Shown here piece by piece: positions 35,808 through 45,144 of a stretch of 64,000 bases of DNA. Source of the stretch: NVTR01 sp965237505 (lineage in GTDB: Bacteria; Pseudomonadota; Alphaproteobacteria; Rhodobacterales; Rhodobacteraceae); assembly GCA_965237505.1 (NCBI GenBank), contig CBDEFR010000001.1, positions 248,001 to 312,000 of the forward strand. Reading direction: 5' to 3'. The notes below the pieces were generated by a model that searched no databases, was not told the origin of the DNA, and was given only the letters and a program-made list of their open reading frames with translations. The translations under genes were made by a program, and so were the position numbers. The stretch's first letter is position 1. Every line of letters starts with the position of its first letter.

Positions 35808-36151
35808 CACCATTTTCCCTGCAATCGACAGCGTGCCCGCCTTTCCGGGGTGGTCGGCGTCGCTGTCCGGAGAAAGCGGGGGTTTCACAAGCAACTCAGC
35901 CCAGTAATCTCAGCAGAACGCGATGAGTGATGAGCGGTGGGAAAGAGTTATGGCTAGACTGCCGCACAAGAGGAGATACACGGCGACTCCAAGCCGAATT
36001 GTGTCAATCCCGGCGTAAAAAGGGGCCATTCGCCGGAGTAAAAGTGGGCCAGTTGAGGTGCCGCGCCTTGTTGGGTGTGCTCCCCATAAAGCTAACGCGT
36101 GACAAGGCGCATGTTGGCCAAAGGCCAACATCCATCAAGTTCAAACCGGGT

Positions 36152-36904
36152 TCAGGCTCTGGCGTTTCGGCTCTGTTTTAGCCGAAAGCTGTCGCCGTTC
36201 ATCTCCAGTATATGGACGTGGTGGGTGAGGCGATCCAGGAGCGCACCGGTGAGGCGCTCGGATCCGAATATTTCGGTCCATTCGTCGAACGGCAGATTTG
36301 AGGTGATGATTATGGAGCCGCGTTCATAGCATTGGGAGATGATTTCGAAGAGCAGCTCAGCGCCGGTTTTGCTCAAGGGGACAAAGCCCAGCTCGTCAAT
36401 GATCAGAAGGTTCTGGCTGGTGAGTTGTTTTTGGAACCTCTGCAGGCGGCGTTCATCGACAGCTTCGATCAATTCGTGAACCAGTGATGCGGCGGTTATG
36501 AAGCGGACCTTGAGGCCTTTCTGGCAGGCGGCCAATCCCAGCCTCAGTGCGACATGGGTTTTACCGGTGCCACTTGGCCCCAGGGCAATGATGTTCTGGT
36601 ATTTGTCGATGTATTCACAGCGCGCCAGCTCCAGCACGAGCGGCTTGTTGAGTGACGGGATCGCCTTGAAATCGAAGCTGTCCAGGCTCTTGGTGGCTGG
36701 AAACTTCGCGGCCTTGATGCGCCGCTCGATCATCCGGCGTTCCCGCTCTATCAGTTCAAGTTCGCAGAGCCGCAGTAAATACTGGACGTGATCCTTCTTC
36801 TCAGCAGCGCATTGTTGCGCAAGTTTGGAATATTCGCCCAGGAATGTCGGCAAGCGCAGTTTTTTTAGGTGATGCTGCAGCAGAACCTGCGGTGTATCGG
36901 TCAT
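36152..36904 (-). CDS. istB: IstB helper ATPase of IS21, copy 2
   Basis: 250 residues, essentially the same protein as 2565-3317, with Walker A GPSGTGKTH and Walker B LLIIDELGFVP. Because the upstream istA frame is shifted in this copy, the longer open frame in this region is a fusion artefact. The start at 36904 keeps the ATGA overlap with the intact istA stop. Confidence 0.93.
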   Translation of the reverse strand: MTDTPQVLLQHHLKKLRLPTFLGEYSKLAQQCAAEKKDHVQYLLRLCELELIERERRMIERRIKAAKFPATKSLDSFDFKAIPSLNKPLVLELARCEYIDKYQNIIALGPSGTGKTHVALRLGLAACQKGLKVRFITAASLVHELIEAVDERRLQRFQKQLTSQNLLIIDELGFVPLSKTGAELLFEIISQCYERGSIIITSNLPFDEWTEIFGSERLTGALLDRLTHHVHILEMNGDSFRLKQSRNARA

Positions 36905-38399
36905 GCCGGCACCTGCGTCATCAGGCTCATATAGCTCGCGGGCTTGGTGGTCTCGACCAGTGCTTTGGGCAGGTAGGGGTAGATATCGAGATCGAGCCGT
37001 GGCGGCGCCTCTCGATCCGGCAAAGCACCAGATGCTTGACCGCATCGTAGCCGATCGCGCCCAGTTCCAGCGACTGTTTGATAGCCCCGTGGACGTGCGC
37101 CATCTCGAAGCTCGCAAGCAGCCGCAGAACCTGGACGTATTCGCGCTTGCCCTTCTTGCCCATGCGCGCTTCCAGCAGCCGGTGCAGGGTGGCAAACTCC
37201 CCTGGCAGGTCCCAGCCCTGCAGCGGTGCCGCCTGGTCCAGCGCGCCAACCTTCTGTTCCAGCAGCGGCAGGAAGTGCATCGGATCGAAGACCATATCAG
37301 CCTTCTCATAGGACCGTTGGTGGCGGGCGATCACCTCGGCGCCGCAGCCGATGACGACCTCGTGGACATAGCCGCGGACCTGAACCTCGTGATGAGCGCA
37401 GGCGACCGGCACCGAGTAATCGTTGTTGCGATAGCGGACCATCGAGATCGACGTCGCCCGCGTGCTGACTTTCTCGCAGGCATCGTAGGGTACAGGCGGC
37501 AGCGCCATCAGGCCGTCGAGGTCGCGCATCAGCCGCTCGCCGATAGTCTCGGAATGACCCCGCAGAACCTCATCCTGACGTTTGAGGCATTGCTCCTCCA
37601 GCCGGACGTTCAGGTCATCGAAACTGTCGAAGCGCGGCATCGGCACCAGGAAGTTCCGCCGGCCATAACCGATTGTGCCTTCGACATTACCCTTGTCGTT
37701 GCCCTTGCCAGGACGGCCGAACCTGTCTTCGAACAGGTAATGCGACTGCAACTCAGCAAAGGTTCTGGTGCGTTGCCGTTTTCCGTCCCCGAGAATCCGT
37801 GCCACCGCGATCGTGGTGTTGTCGTAGAGCCCTGACAGCGGCACGCCGCCGAAGAACGCAAAGGCGGAGACATGGCCATCGCAAAAGGCCTCGGTTGTCT
37901 CCGCCGGATAGGCCTTGATGAAGAACGCGTCCGAGTGCGGCAGAGACATTGCAAAGTAGTGCAGCTTGCGCACGACCCCGCCAATCTCGCCAAGCGCCTC
38001 ACCAAAATCAACCTGGGCGTGGCCTGGCGCGTGCGACAGCGGCACGAACACTTCCCGAGTCCGGCGCTTCTTCTCGCGAACATAGTCGGTCACAATCGTG
38101 ATCCCGCCGGTGAAGCCATGTTCATCACGCAGACGCTCATATATCCGCTTCGACGTATGCCGCTGCTTCTTGAGCCGCGACTTATCCTCTTCCAATATCT
38201 GGTTGATGAGCGGAATGAACGGGTCAAGCTTTGGACGGGCTGGTGGCCCATTCCTGCGATACCCCGGTGGCACCGCATGCTTCAGGATCTTCGACACAGT
38301 CTTGCGGTCTATCCCGAAATGACCGGCCGCCGCCCGCTCACTCATCCCACCGACATGACACGCACGCCGAACCCGGCTGTACAATTCCACAGAATACAT
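36901..38399 (-). pseudogene. istA: IstA transposase of IS21, copy 2, frameshifted near its C-terminus
   Basis: The frame is open from 38399 with HTH and the full rve catalytic domain. It shifts at about 37005, where GCCGCC replaces GCCCGCC of copy 1, replacing the last 30 or so residues (LDLDIYPYLPKALVETTKPA in copy 1). The catalytic domain is complete, so partial activity is conceivable. Copy 1 carries a different lesion near its N-terminus. Confidence 0.9.
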
Positions 38400-38509
38400 C
38401 TCCCCGCCCTCAGCTCGTTTGCCTCAGGCGTCAGAATGGCGGAGTTTTACTCCGCGACAGTCAGATTATTCGACCGTTTCTGTGGTCCAGTATTGCGCCG
38501 GGATTCACA

Positions 38510-38991
38510 ACTCATCGAGGCCGTCGACGAACGCCGCCTGCAGCGCTTGCAGAAACAACTGGTCAGCCAGGACCTGCTGATCATTGATGAGCTGGGTTTT
38601 GTGCCACTGAGCAAGACCGGGGCCGAGCTTCTCTTCGAGATCATCTCGCAGCGCTACGAACGTGGCTCCATCATCATCACATCCAACCTGCCGTTCGATG
38701 AATGGACCGAGGTCTTCGGCGCAGAACGCCTCACAGGCGCCATTCTCGATCGCCTAACCCACCACGTTCATATCCTCGAGATGAACGGCGAAAGCTACCG
38801 GTTGCGCCAGAGCAAAATCGCCAAACCGTAATCCTGAAAATACCAAAACTGCGAAAAGATTGGCCTGCGGCCAACGCACCCTGGCACGCATCAGCTATTT
38901 GGAAAGCACACGCACCAGGGTGCGCACCTAAATCAAACCAGGTGTCCAGTTTTGCACCGGGACATTGACCCTTTTTACTCCGGGATTGACA
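38510..38991 (+). mobile_element. istB: 3' part of a third, diverged IS21-family element
   Basis: The last 107 or so residues of an IstB are read to 38831 (LIEAVDERRLQRLQKQLVSQ, LLIIDELGFVPLSK, IITSNLPFDEWTEVFG). A terminal region follows, ending CCGGGATTGACA at 38991. It is similar to but distinct from the istB of copies 1 and 2. Its 5' part is missing where IS21 copy 2 abuts it. Confidence 0.85.
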
Positions 38992-38999
38992 CATTTCCG

Positions 39000-39188
39000 A
39001 TGATGGGCCAAGAATATCGTTCGGGACACCTTTGGCCATTTTTTGCGATTCGCATTCCCCCACTCAATCGTGAAGACGTGCGTGAGCAGATTGCAAACCG
39101 TTCCCTCAGAGAAGACCAGATCCTATAGGTTCTCGGGTCTGTTGCTAAGGTATCAGTCGCCAATCCATACGAGTTCAAGCTAGTCTGA
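39000..39188 (+). pseudogene. C-terminal remnant of an unrecognised gene
   Basis: The frame reads GHLWPFFAIRIPPLNREDVR, EQIANRSLREDQIL, stop, VLGSVAKVSVANPYEFKLV, stop at 39188. It looks like the real C-terminal end of a protein with one nonsense codon (TAG at about 39126). The upstream part was removed by the IS21 fragment. The family is not recognised. Confidence 0.4.
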
Positions 39189-39282
39189 CCCGCAATTGTT
39201 GAGCGACAATTTTGATTCATTGATCTTACTGGCAAGCTCAATCATAGCTGGCCACCAGATTGCCGCCCTGTGCCTAGCGAAC

Positions 39283-40326
39283 GGGGCCCCTAGTCGGCAA
39301 TCAGGTCGAAGTACCTGAGCCTCTTGCCCTCCATATCGGCAACAACGGCGTTTATCTGGTCGATGGTGTCGCGATCCCGGATGTTGTGCTTGGCGGCAAA
39401 CTCCTGAACGTATCGGTCAAGATGCTTTGGGCTGATCTTGTGAAACGTTCCCTTGTGAGCGCGCTTGAGCATCGACCAGAACGATTCGATGCCGTTGGTG
39501 TGGGGCCATATCACGGACGTATTCACCGACGCTGTGCTTCACTGCTTCGTGCTTGAAGGGCATGCCCCTGTAGGCTTTGGCATCGTCCGTGTAGACCGTG
39601 GCCCCCGACGCGGCGTGGTCGGCCACAAAGCCCTGTAGGGTCTTGGCGTCGGTTTCCTGCACGACCTGGGCGCTCACGGCCTTGGTGGCGCGATCCTTCG
39701 CCCCGACGATAGCCGTCTTGCCAGCAATCCCGCGCCCTTCGAGCTTCGCCCGCTTAGCCTTCGGCATGTTCTTGCGCTGCCCACCCATGTAAGTTTCGTC
39801 TACCTCGACCGGCCCCTGAAACATCCCTATCGCCTTGCCCGACACGGCCTTTCTCAATCTGTGTGCCAAGTGCCAAGCTGTTTTTTGGGTGATCTCCAGA
39901 TCCCTGTGCAGTTTCATGCTGCTCACGCTCTTGAGATTCGTCAGAAGAAGGTACAGGGCGACGACCCAAACTTGGTAGCCCAGCTTGCTAGACTGCATAA
40001 CGGTTCCGGTCTTGAGGCTAAACCGCTTGCCGCACTCCTTTTCCCGGCACAGATACGGCATGGTCTTGTGAGCCGACCCGGATTGAACGTTGATCGAGCC
40101 GCAGTAGTGGCAAAACACACCATCCGGCCACCGCCGCTCGCTCAGCCACGCTTCGGCGGCTGCATCGTCGGGGAACATACGAAATATCTCGACGAGGGAG
40201 ATTCCTTTTCTGAAGTGTTTGCCTGGTGCGTTCTGTGCCATGTCATATCCTCTTGATCTAAGAAAACATTATAGCATAGTGACGGTGCTGTCAACGAGTT
40301 TTTCGTCACTTTCGTATATAATCCCC
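39283..40326 (-). mobile_element. IS1595-family (IS1016/ISSod11-like) element, 1044 bp
   Basis: The ends are GGGG (39283) and CCCC (to 40326), with GGGGATTATATACGAAAGTG at the right end read on the minus strand. The 8-bp flanks TAGCGAAC and TAAAAATA do not match, so the left boundary is tentative. It is unrelated in sequence to the other IS1595 elements at 9144 and 41670. Confidence 0.75.
39290..40241 (-). pseudogene. IS1595-family transposase, one frameshift
   Basis: The N-terminal zinc ribbon (CHYCGSINVQSG, CREKECGKRFSL) and the DDE domain (GPVEVDETYMGGQRKN, TVYTDDAKAYRGMPF) are read from 40241. Near 39509 an extra C (ATGGCCCCACACC) shifts the frame. The rest, TNGIESFWSMLKRAHKGTFH with the catalytic Glu, continues to 39290. 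Without the extra C the protein would be about 315 residues. Confidence 0.87.
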
Positions 40327-40869
40327 TAAAAATACATCCGGTCAATCAACGCCGAGTTTGACCCAAAAAGAATTGCGCTGCTGGCCGGGCCTGACTCCCA
40401 CACGGGTGCAGAGTAAATAGGCGGCAACGCGATATGCGCGCCGCCCATATTACTCAAATTACTCGTTACCCAAACCAGATAAAAAAGCCACTCGTTATGC
40501 GCCCCGCTATGTCAGGCACGTCTTGACAACAATTCCGAAGCGGTGAGATGAATTTGCCGAGAAATACCGCCAAATTTTCGACGGATTCGCGCGGATAAGT
40601 TATGATTTTGGAAACATTCTGTTGTGGGTATTGTCAGGCCAATGATCAGCCGCTGTGGCGGGCAAAGCACGAAATATTTCGGCATTCCGCTCACGGGCAT
40701 GAAATCCACGCATTCACCGGCATGAAATCAAACGACAAACCTGATTTGGCGGCGCGTAGACACTGAACAGGGCGAGATCATTAACGTCTGCCAAGTGTTA
40801 AGCAGTCTGTCCAAAACACGATACGCCTGCGGCACGACAAGATTTGGACGCGATCATTAACGCGCAAGT
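40327..40869. other. Non-coding stretch downstream of the GntR remnant
   Basis: No convincing gene. GGCATGAAATC recurs at about 40697 and 40722, and GATCATTAACG at about 40776 and 40852. AT-rich patches suggest decayed DNA or regulatory sequence; nothing recognisable beyond that. Confidence 0.4.
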
Positions 40870-41522
40870 TTAGCGTGATTTTTCGCTTTGATAGCGCAGC
40901 TTTGCGATGGCCTCGTTTTTCGCATTTTTTTGCTCAGCTGCCAACGCGGTTTTCACATAATCCAGATGCGCCTCAACCGCGTTGCGCGTGGCGGCAGGGT
41001 CGCGCGCCTGAATGGCGTCATTTATCGCCCGGTGCTGGCCGAGCAGCGATGCGCGCGTTGTCTTTTGGGCGAACATGATCTGGCGGTTGTAAAATACGCC
41101 TTCGCGCAGAAGCTGGAACATCGAGCGCATCATGTGCAGCATAATCACGTTGTGGCTGGACTCGATGATCGCCATGTGAAAGTCGGCGTCCAGGCGTGCC
41201 TCATCTGACGGGTTGCGTTTGGAATGCGCCGCCTCCATTTTCTTGAAGATCGAATTGATCACTTTCAGGTCGGTGTCAGAGGCCAGACGCGCCGCCCGTT
41301 CGGCGGCGAGGGTTTCGAGGTCGCGGCGAAACTCGATATAGTCAAAGACCGCTTCGTCGCGGCGTGCGAACAATTTCACCAGACCTTCGGAAAATGCTGA
41401 TCCCAGCACGTCTGCCACGAATATGCCGGCACCGGCCTTGCTGGTCAGCAGGCCGCGCTCCTGAAGGTCTGCAATCGCCTGCCGCAGGCTGGGGGCGAGA
41501 CACCCATCTTGGTGGCCAGATC
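40870..41522 (-). pseudogene. GntR-family regulator with FCD domain, N-terminus lost and frameshifted
   Basis: The effector-binding FCD domain is complete to 40870 (YIEFRRDLETLAAERAARLA, DADFHMAIIESSHNVIMLHM, LGQHRAINDAIQARDPAATR). The end of the winged helix is upstream (DLATKMGVS, then SLRQAIADLQERGLLTSKAG in another frame). A base is missing in or near the C run at about 41490. The first 30 or so residues are replaced by IS481 sequence at about 41523. FadR-type GntR regulators commonly control lactate, pyruvate or glycolate genes; the target here is unknown. Confidence 0.85.
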
Positions 41523-41669
41523 GCGTTCGCCTCGTTCAAGGCGGCGAACCAAAATCTCTCGACCTTTTGGCGCAAGACGGGCATTCTTATGGCTGTTCAT
41601 TCGGTTCTCCCTCAAGAGCTTCTGTTTTTGCAAACTTCAGCTTCTCAGGTCTGGATCGAATGAACAACC

Positions 41670-42777
41670 CTTGCCTATCCGGTTAACGCCCATGACCGCT
41701 ACATGTAGGGTGCCGCCACTCTCCCGAGTAAAGCTCGGCATAGGTTGGAGCAGAGGTGTCGCCCGCGATGCCGAGCAATGAGCGGAAGGCGTTGAACGGG
41801 TAGAACCGCCTGTTGAAGCGGAAGGTGAACTCGTTGAGGTAGGCTTGTAGGTGCTGGTGGCTAACGCCGTGGTGGATACCGATCAGCCACGTCTTCAGGT
41901 TGGCGAAAACCAGATGGATGATCGGCAGGTATTGCTCGGCAACCTCTGGATCACCACACTCGGCAACAGCGAAGTGCTCATAGCCGCGCTTACCGAGGCC
42001 AGCATAGCCGCTCCAATCGTCAGTAACGATCAGCGATCCCGGCGCGACGGTGCTCTCGACGAACCCACAGAGCGACTCGGCGCTACGGTCGAGCACGACG
42101 GCGAGCCGAACGCGTCCGGCATAGCGTCCGTCTTTCCGGTTGTCGAGCTTGGTGCCCGGCTTTCGATGACGCACCTCGATGGCACAGGAGACGGGAACCT
42201 TGTGGTGAACACCACGGCCTTCCCCACGCGTTGTTCGCCCGCCAACCCAGGTTTCGTCCACCTCAACATGGTTCTTGGGCTGTCCACCGATCCTGTCTTG
42301 GTTGGGCCGCACCATGCCCGAGCGGAGCTTGTGGAGAATTTGAAAGGCCGTCTCGTAGCGCGAAAGACCAAGTTGCCGCTGAAACTGCACGGCGGACATG
42401 CCGGGCGTCTGACTGGCGACCAGATAAGCGGCCCAGAACCAGACGTTCAGCGGAGTGTGGCTACGCTCCATCACTGTTCCCACCGTCAGCCCGGTGTTCT
42501 GGCGGCACTTGCGGCAGCGCAGGACGCCAGGGCGGTTTTCAAAGTGGAACGGCTCTCCCGCCGTGCCGCAGTGCGGGCAGGCAAAGCCGTCTCCCCAGCG
42601 GGCTTTCTCCAGGTAGGCGGCGCAGGCCGCATCATCGGGGAAAAGTCGCTGGAACTCGGGTAGCGAATGCGGGAATGGGAGCTCGGCGCGGTCGAGAACA
42701 TCCATGGCGCGCTCCCCTATATCCGGTTTGCGCCCATTCTAGCCCTAGTGGGTGTGGGTGTAAACCGGATAGGCAAG
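41670..42777 (-). mobile_element. IS1595-family element, copy 2 (1108 bp)
   Basis: Same ends and length as copy 1 (9144-10251). An exact 8-bp duplication GAACAACC lies at 41662-41669 and 42778-42785, inside the IS481 terminal repeat region. The uninterrupted target GAATGAACAACCTTGTGAG is present in IS481 fragment A near 33830. Confidence 0.96.
41683..42705 (-). CDS. IS1595-family transposase (ISXO2-like), copy 2, intact
   Basis: 340 residues, nearly identical to the protein at 9157-10179 (MDVLDRAELPFPHSLPEFQR with Pro where copy 1 has Arg). The zinc ribbon and the DDE residues (VEVDETWVGG, VTDDWSGYAG) are present and the frame is complete. Two intact copies in direct orientation flank 31 kb of chromosome. 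Confidence 0.93.
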   Translation of the reverse strand: MDVLDRAELPFPHSLPEFQRLFPDDAACAAYLEKARWGDGFACPHCGTAGEPFHFENRPGVLRCRKCRQNTGLTVGTVMERSHTPLNVWFWAAYLVASQTPGMSAVQFQRQLGLSRYETAFQILHKLRSGMVRPNQDRIGGQPKNHVEVDETWVGGRTTRGEGRGVHHKVPVSCAIEVRHRKPGTKLDNRKDGRYAGRVRLAVVLDRSAESLCGFVESTVAPGSLIVTDDWSGYAGLGKRGYEHFAVAECGDPEVAEQYLPIIHLVFANLKTWLIGIHHGVSHQHLQAYLNEFTFRFNRRFYPFNAFRSLLGIAGDTSAPTYAELYSGEWRHPTCSGHGR

Positions 42778-42801
42778 GAACAACCTTGTGAGAACTCACA
42801 T

Positions 42802-43467
42802 CTAGGCTGTCGGACGGATCACAATCTCGACCCGCCGGTTTTGGGTGCGTCCGGCGGCGGTCAGGTTGGAGGTAATCGGGTCGTCTTCACCCATACCGAT
42901 GGTGCGCAGGAGGAAACTCGAAACACCGTTGGCGATCAGAATTGCCGCCACGGCGCTGGCGCGGCGCGCCGACAGATCCTGATTATAGGCGGCGGTGCCG
43001 GTATTGTCGGTGTGCCCGAACACATCGACCGTGGATCCGGGAAAGCGCTGCAGGTTATCGGCCAGGGCACCGAGGTCGCGGCGCAATGTGTTGCGCACCA
43101 CGGTGCTGTCAAATGCAAACAGGATGTCCTGCGGCATGATCACGATAAGCTCGCTGCCGGTGTTGATGATTTGCACCCGGTCATCGCCAATGGCGGCCTG
43201 AAGCTCTGCCGCTTGCTTGTCGAGCTGTGCGCCAATGGCACCGCCGGCCGCAGCGCCGACAATCCCGCCAACGATGGCGCGTGTGCGGCGCTCCTTGGGG
43301 TTATCGCCGGTTACGAGGCCAAACAGGATGCCACTGAGCGCCCCCGCGCCGATCCCTTCTTTGGTGCGGGTGCCCGGGTCACCGGTGACGGTATTGATGT
43401 CTGTGCAGGCAGTCACAGCGAAAAGGCTGACCGAAACGGCCAGCGCGGAATTTTTCAGAAATGTCAT
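42802..43467 (-). CDS. OmpA-family outer-membrane lipoprotein (YiaD-like)
   Basis: 221 residues. A lipoprotein signal (ALAVSVSLFAVTAC, lipidated Cys21) is followed by a glycine-zipper segment (GIGAGALSGILFGL, IVGGIVGAAAGGAIGAQLDK) and an OmpA-like peptidoglycan-binding domain (ILFAFDSTVVRNTLRRDLGA, VFGHTDNTGTAAYN, LSARRASAVAAILI, NRRVEIVIRP). It probably tethers the outer membrane to peptidoglycan. IS481 is inserted directly next to its TAG stop without altering the protein. Confidence 0.92.
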   Translation of the reverse strand: MTFLKNSALAVSVSLFAVTACTDINTVTGDPGTRTKEGIGAGALSGILFGLVTGDNPKERRTRAIVGGIVGAAAGGAIGAQLDKQAAELQAAIGDDRVQIINTGSELIVIMPQDILFAFDSTVVRNTLRRDLGALADNLQRFPGSTVDVFGHTDNTGTAAYNQDLSARRASAVAAILIANGVSSFLLRTIGMGEDDPITSNLTAAGRTQNRRVEIVIRPTA

Positions 43468-43570
43468 TTTGATCCTCGGTTGGGTTGACCCAGCTTTGTG
43501 ATATTAGCCGTGGATTGCTTCCACTTCAAAACCCATTAGGGCAGCAGTCGGCGGATTTCCGCAAGCGCCT

Positions 43571-44407
43571 TCACGCGGAAGTGTCGGCGCGCGCGCTTTC
43601 CCAGGCCAGCATGGCGCGTTTGACCGGCAGGCCCCAGTGATAGCCGCCCAGTCCGCCGGATTTTCGCAACGCCCGGTGGCAGGGGATCAGCCAGCTGATC
43701 GGGTTCTTGCCCACCGCGGTGCCGACGGCGCGTGCGGCGCGCGGATTGCCGATGGCGTCGGCGATTTCAGAGTATGTCGTGACATAGCCTGACGGAATGT
43801 CCAGGAGCGCCTCCCACACCTTGATCTGAAACGGCGCGCCCATCAGGTGCAGCCGGGTGTCGCCGCCGCCGCCGAATGCAGCGTTGACCCAGTCCTCAAT
43901 CGCCTCTGGCGCCTGCGCATAAGTCGCGGCTGGCCAGCGCGAAGTCATGTCTGCAAACGCTGCCTCGTCGCCGGTTTCCTGGGTGAATGCCAGACCGCAT
44001 ATCCCGATGCCTGTGGCCATCGCGAGCAGCCGGCCAAAGGGGCTGTCAAACCAGCCGTAACTGATGGTCAGCCCGGCGCCTTTGCGGGCGAACTCACCGG
44101 GGCTCATCGCCTCCCATTTCACGAACAGGTCGTGCAGGCGGCTGGTGCCGGACAGGCCAAGTTCATGCGCGGTATCCAAGGTGGTGAACCGGTCCGCCAA
44201 AAGGCTGCGGGCATGGTCAAGCGTCAGATATTGCTGATAGCGTTTTGGTGACACCCCGACCCATCTGGAAAACACCCGCTGAAAATGTGCCGGACTCATC
44301 GAGAGATCCGCGGCCAGCGTTTCCAGCGAAATCACTTCGTCGGCAGCATCAATCGCGTCGATCGCGCGGCGCATGACGTTGTAGTGGTATACGGTTTCGG
44401 CGTTCAT
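43571..44407 (-). CDS. Ada-like protein: AraC HTH plus O6-methylguanine-DNA methyltransferase
   Basis: The start at 44407 (MNAETVYHYNVMRRAIDAID) follows AGGAGAG, giving 278 residues. The N-terminal AraC-type HTH (LAADLSMSPAHFQRVFSRWV) is followed by the methyltransferase domain with FQIKVWEALLDIPSGYVTTY and the acceptor-Cys motif IPCHR. It lacks the N-terminal Cys-rich phosphotriester-repair domain of E. coli Ada, so it repairs O6-methylguanine and may regulate, but probably not through methyl-phosphotriester sensing. It is divergent from nth, another DNA-repair gene. Confidence 0.92.
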   Translation of the reverse strand: MNAETVYHYNVMRRAIDAIDAADEVISLETLAADLSMSPAHFQRVFSRWVGVSPKRYQQYLTLDHARSLLADRFTTLDTAHELGLSGTSRLHDLFVKWEAMSPGEFARKGAGLTISYGWFDSPFGRLLAMATGIGICGLAFTQETGDEAAFADMTSRWPAATYAQAPEAIEDWVNAAFGGGGDTRLHLMGAPFQIKVWEALLDIPSGYVTTYSEIADAIGNPRAARAVGTAVGKNPISWLIPCHRALRKSGGLGGYHWGLPVKRAMLAWESARADTSA

Positions 44408-44499
44408 CAGTCTCTCCTTGCCCAGCCACATTAGCGAAATGTTCCGTCCGGTCGATCCGATTCTTGCGACTTTTATCGTGGCAAGGCATACCAGCCGGG

Positions 44500-45144
44500 A
44501 TGGCAAGGCAAATGGACTATCACGCGATCCACGCGGTGTTTTCCCGGTTTCAGGCGAGCGAGCCGGAACCGAAAGGTGAGCTGCGGCATGTCAATGCTTT
44601 CACGCTGGTGGTGGCGGTGGCGCTGTCGGCGCAGGCCACCGATGTTGGCGTGAACAAAGCCACCCGCGCGCTGTTTGAGATTGCCGATACCCCGGACAAG
44701 ATGCTGGCGCTTGGCGAGGACGGGTTGATCGCGCACATCAAGAGCATCGGTCTGTTTCGGCAAAAGGCCAGGAATGTCATCAGGCTGAGCCGGATCCTGG
44801 CCGAGGATTACGGCGGTCAAGTGCCGTCATCGCGGGCCGCGCTGCAATCGCTGCCGGGGGTCGGGCGCAAGACCGCGAATGTGGTCTTGAACATGTGGTT
44901 CAGGCACCCGGCGCAGGCGGTGGACACCCATGTATTGCGGGTCGGCAATCGCACCGGCATCGCGGTGGGCAAGAACGTCGAGGCGGTTGAGCGCGCCATT
45001 GAAGACAATGTGCCGACTGAGTTTCAGCAGCACGCGCACCACTGGCTGATCCTGCACGGGCGCTACATTTGCGTGGCGCGCAAGCCCAAATGCGGGGCCT
45101 GCATTATCCGCGATCTGTGCCGGTACGAGGAGAAAACCGTTTGA
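44500..45144 (+). CDS. nth: Endonuclease III
   Basis: A DNA glycosylase/AP lyase for oxidised pyrimidines. The helix-hairpin-helix LPGVGRKTANVVLNMW includes the catalytic Lys, and VDTHVLRVGNRTG contains the catalytic Asp. The [4Fe-4S] ligands are in the C-x6-C-x2-C-x5-C pattern CVARKPKCGACIIRDLC. The start is 44500 or 44512; the longer frame to 44464 adds an unlikely leader. The stop overlaps the TTG start of the adenosine kinase gene, so the two are cotranscribed. Confidence 0.95.
   Translation: MARQMDYHAIHAVFSRFQASEPEPKGELRHVNAFTLVVAVALSAQATDVGVNKATRALFEIADTPDKMLALGEDGLIAHIKSIGLFRQKARNVIRLSRILAEDYGGQVPSSRAALQSLPGVGRKTANVVLNMWFRHPAQAVDTHVLRVGNRTGIAVGKNVEAVERAIEDNVPTEFQQHAHHWLILHGRYICVARKPKCGACIIRDLCRYEEKTV

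Larger units (their letters stand above)
36002..38509 (-). mobile_element. IS21-family element, copy 2 (2508 bp, inverted)
   Basis: Same length and same ends as copy 1 (TGTCAATCCCGG at 36002 and CCGGGATTCACA to 38509), with istA/istB on the minus strand. The flanks do not match (…GCCGAATTG before, ACTCATCGAGG after), so there is no target duplication. The right flank is the interior of another istB gene. This indicates recombination or deletion after insertion. Confidence 0.95.
41523..42800 (-). mobile_element. IS481-family fragment B, split by IS1595
   Basis: Only the first 37 or so transposase codons plus the terminal repeat remain (41523-41669 and 42786-42800). IS1595 copy 2 sits inside the terminal region. 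The outer end (…AACTCACA, 42800) lies one base before the CTAG that contains the stop codon of the OmpA-like gene. The inner edge joins the GntR remnant, so the rest of IS481 was deleted. Confidence 0.88.

Noticed and set aside
36927..37309. A long minus-strand frame joining the istA end to istB in IS21 copy 2.
   Set aside because: It arises only because of the one-base deletion near 37005; copy 1 shows the native arrangement with a 4-nt overlap.
37872..38831. A 319-codon plus-strand frame ending in an IstB-like segment.
   Set aside because: Its first two thirds are antisense to istA of copy 2; only the part from 38510 is real.
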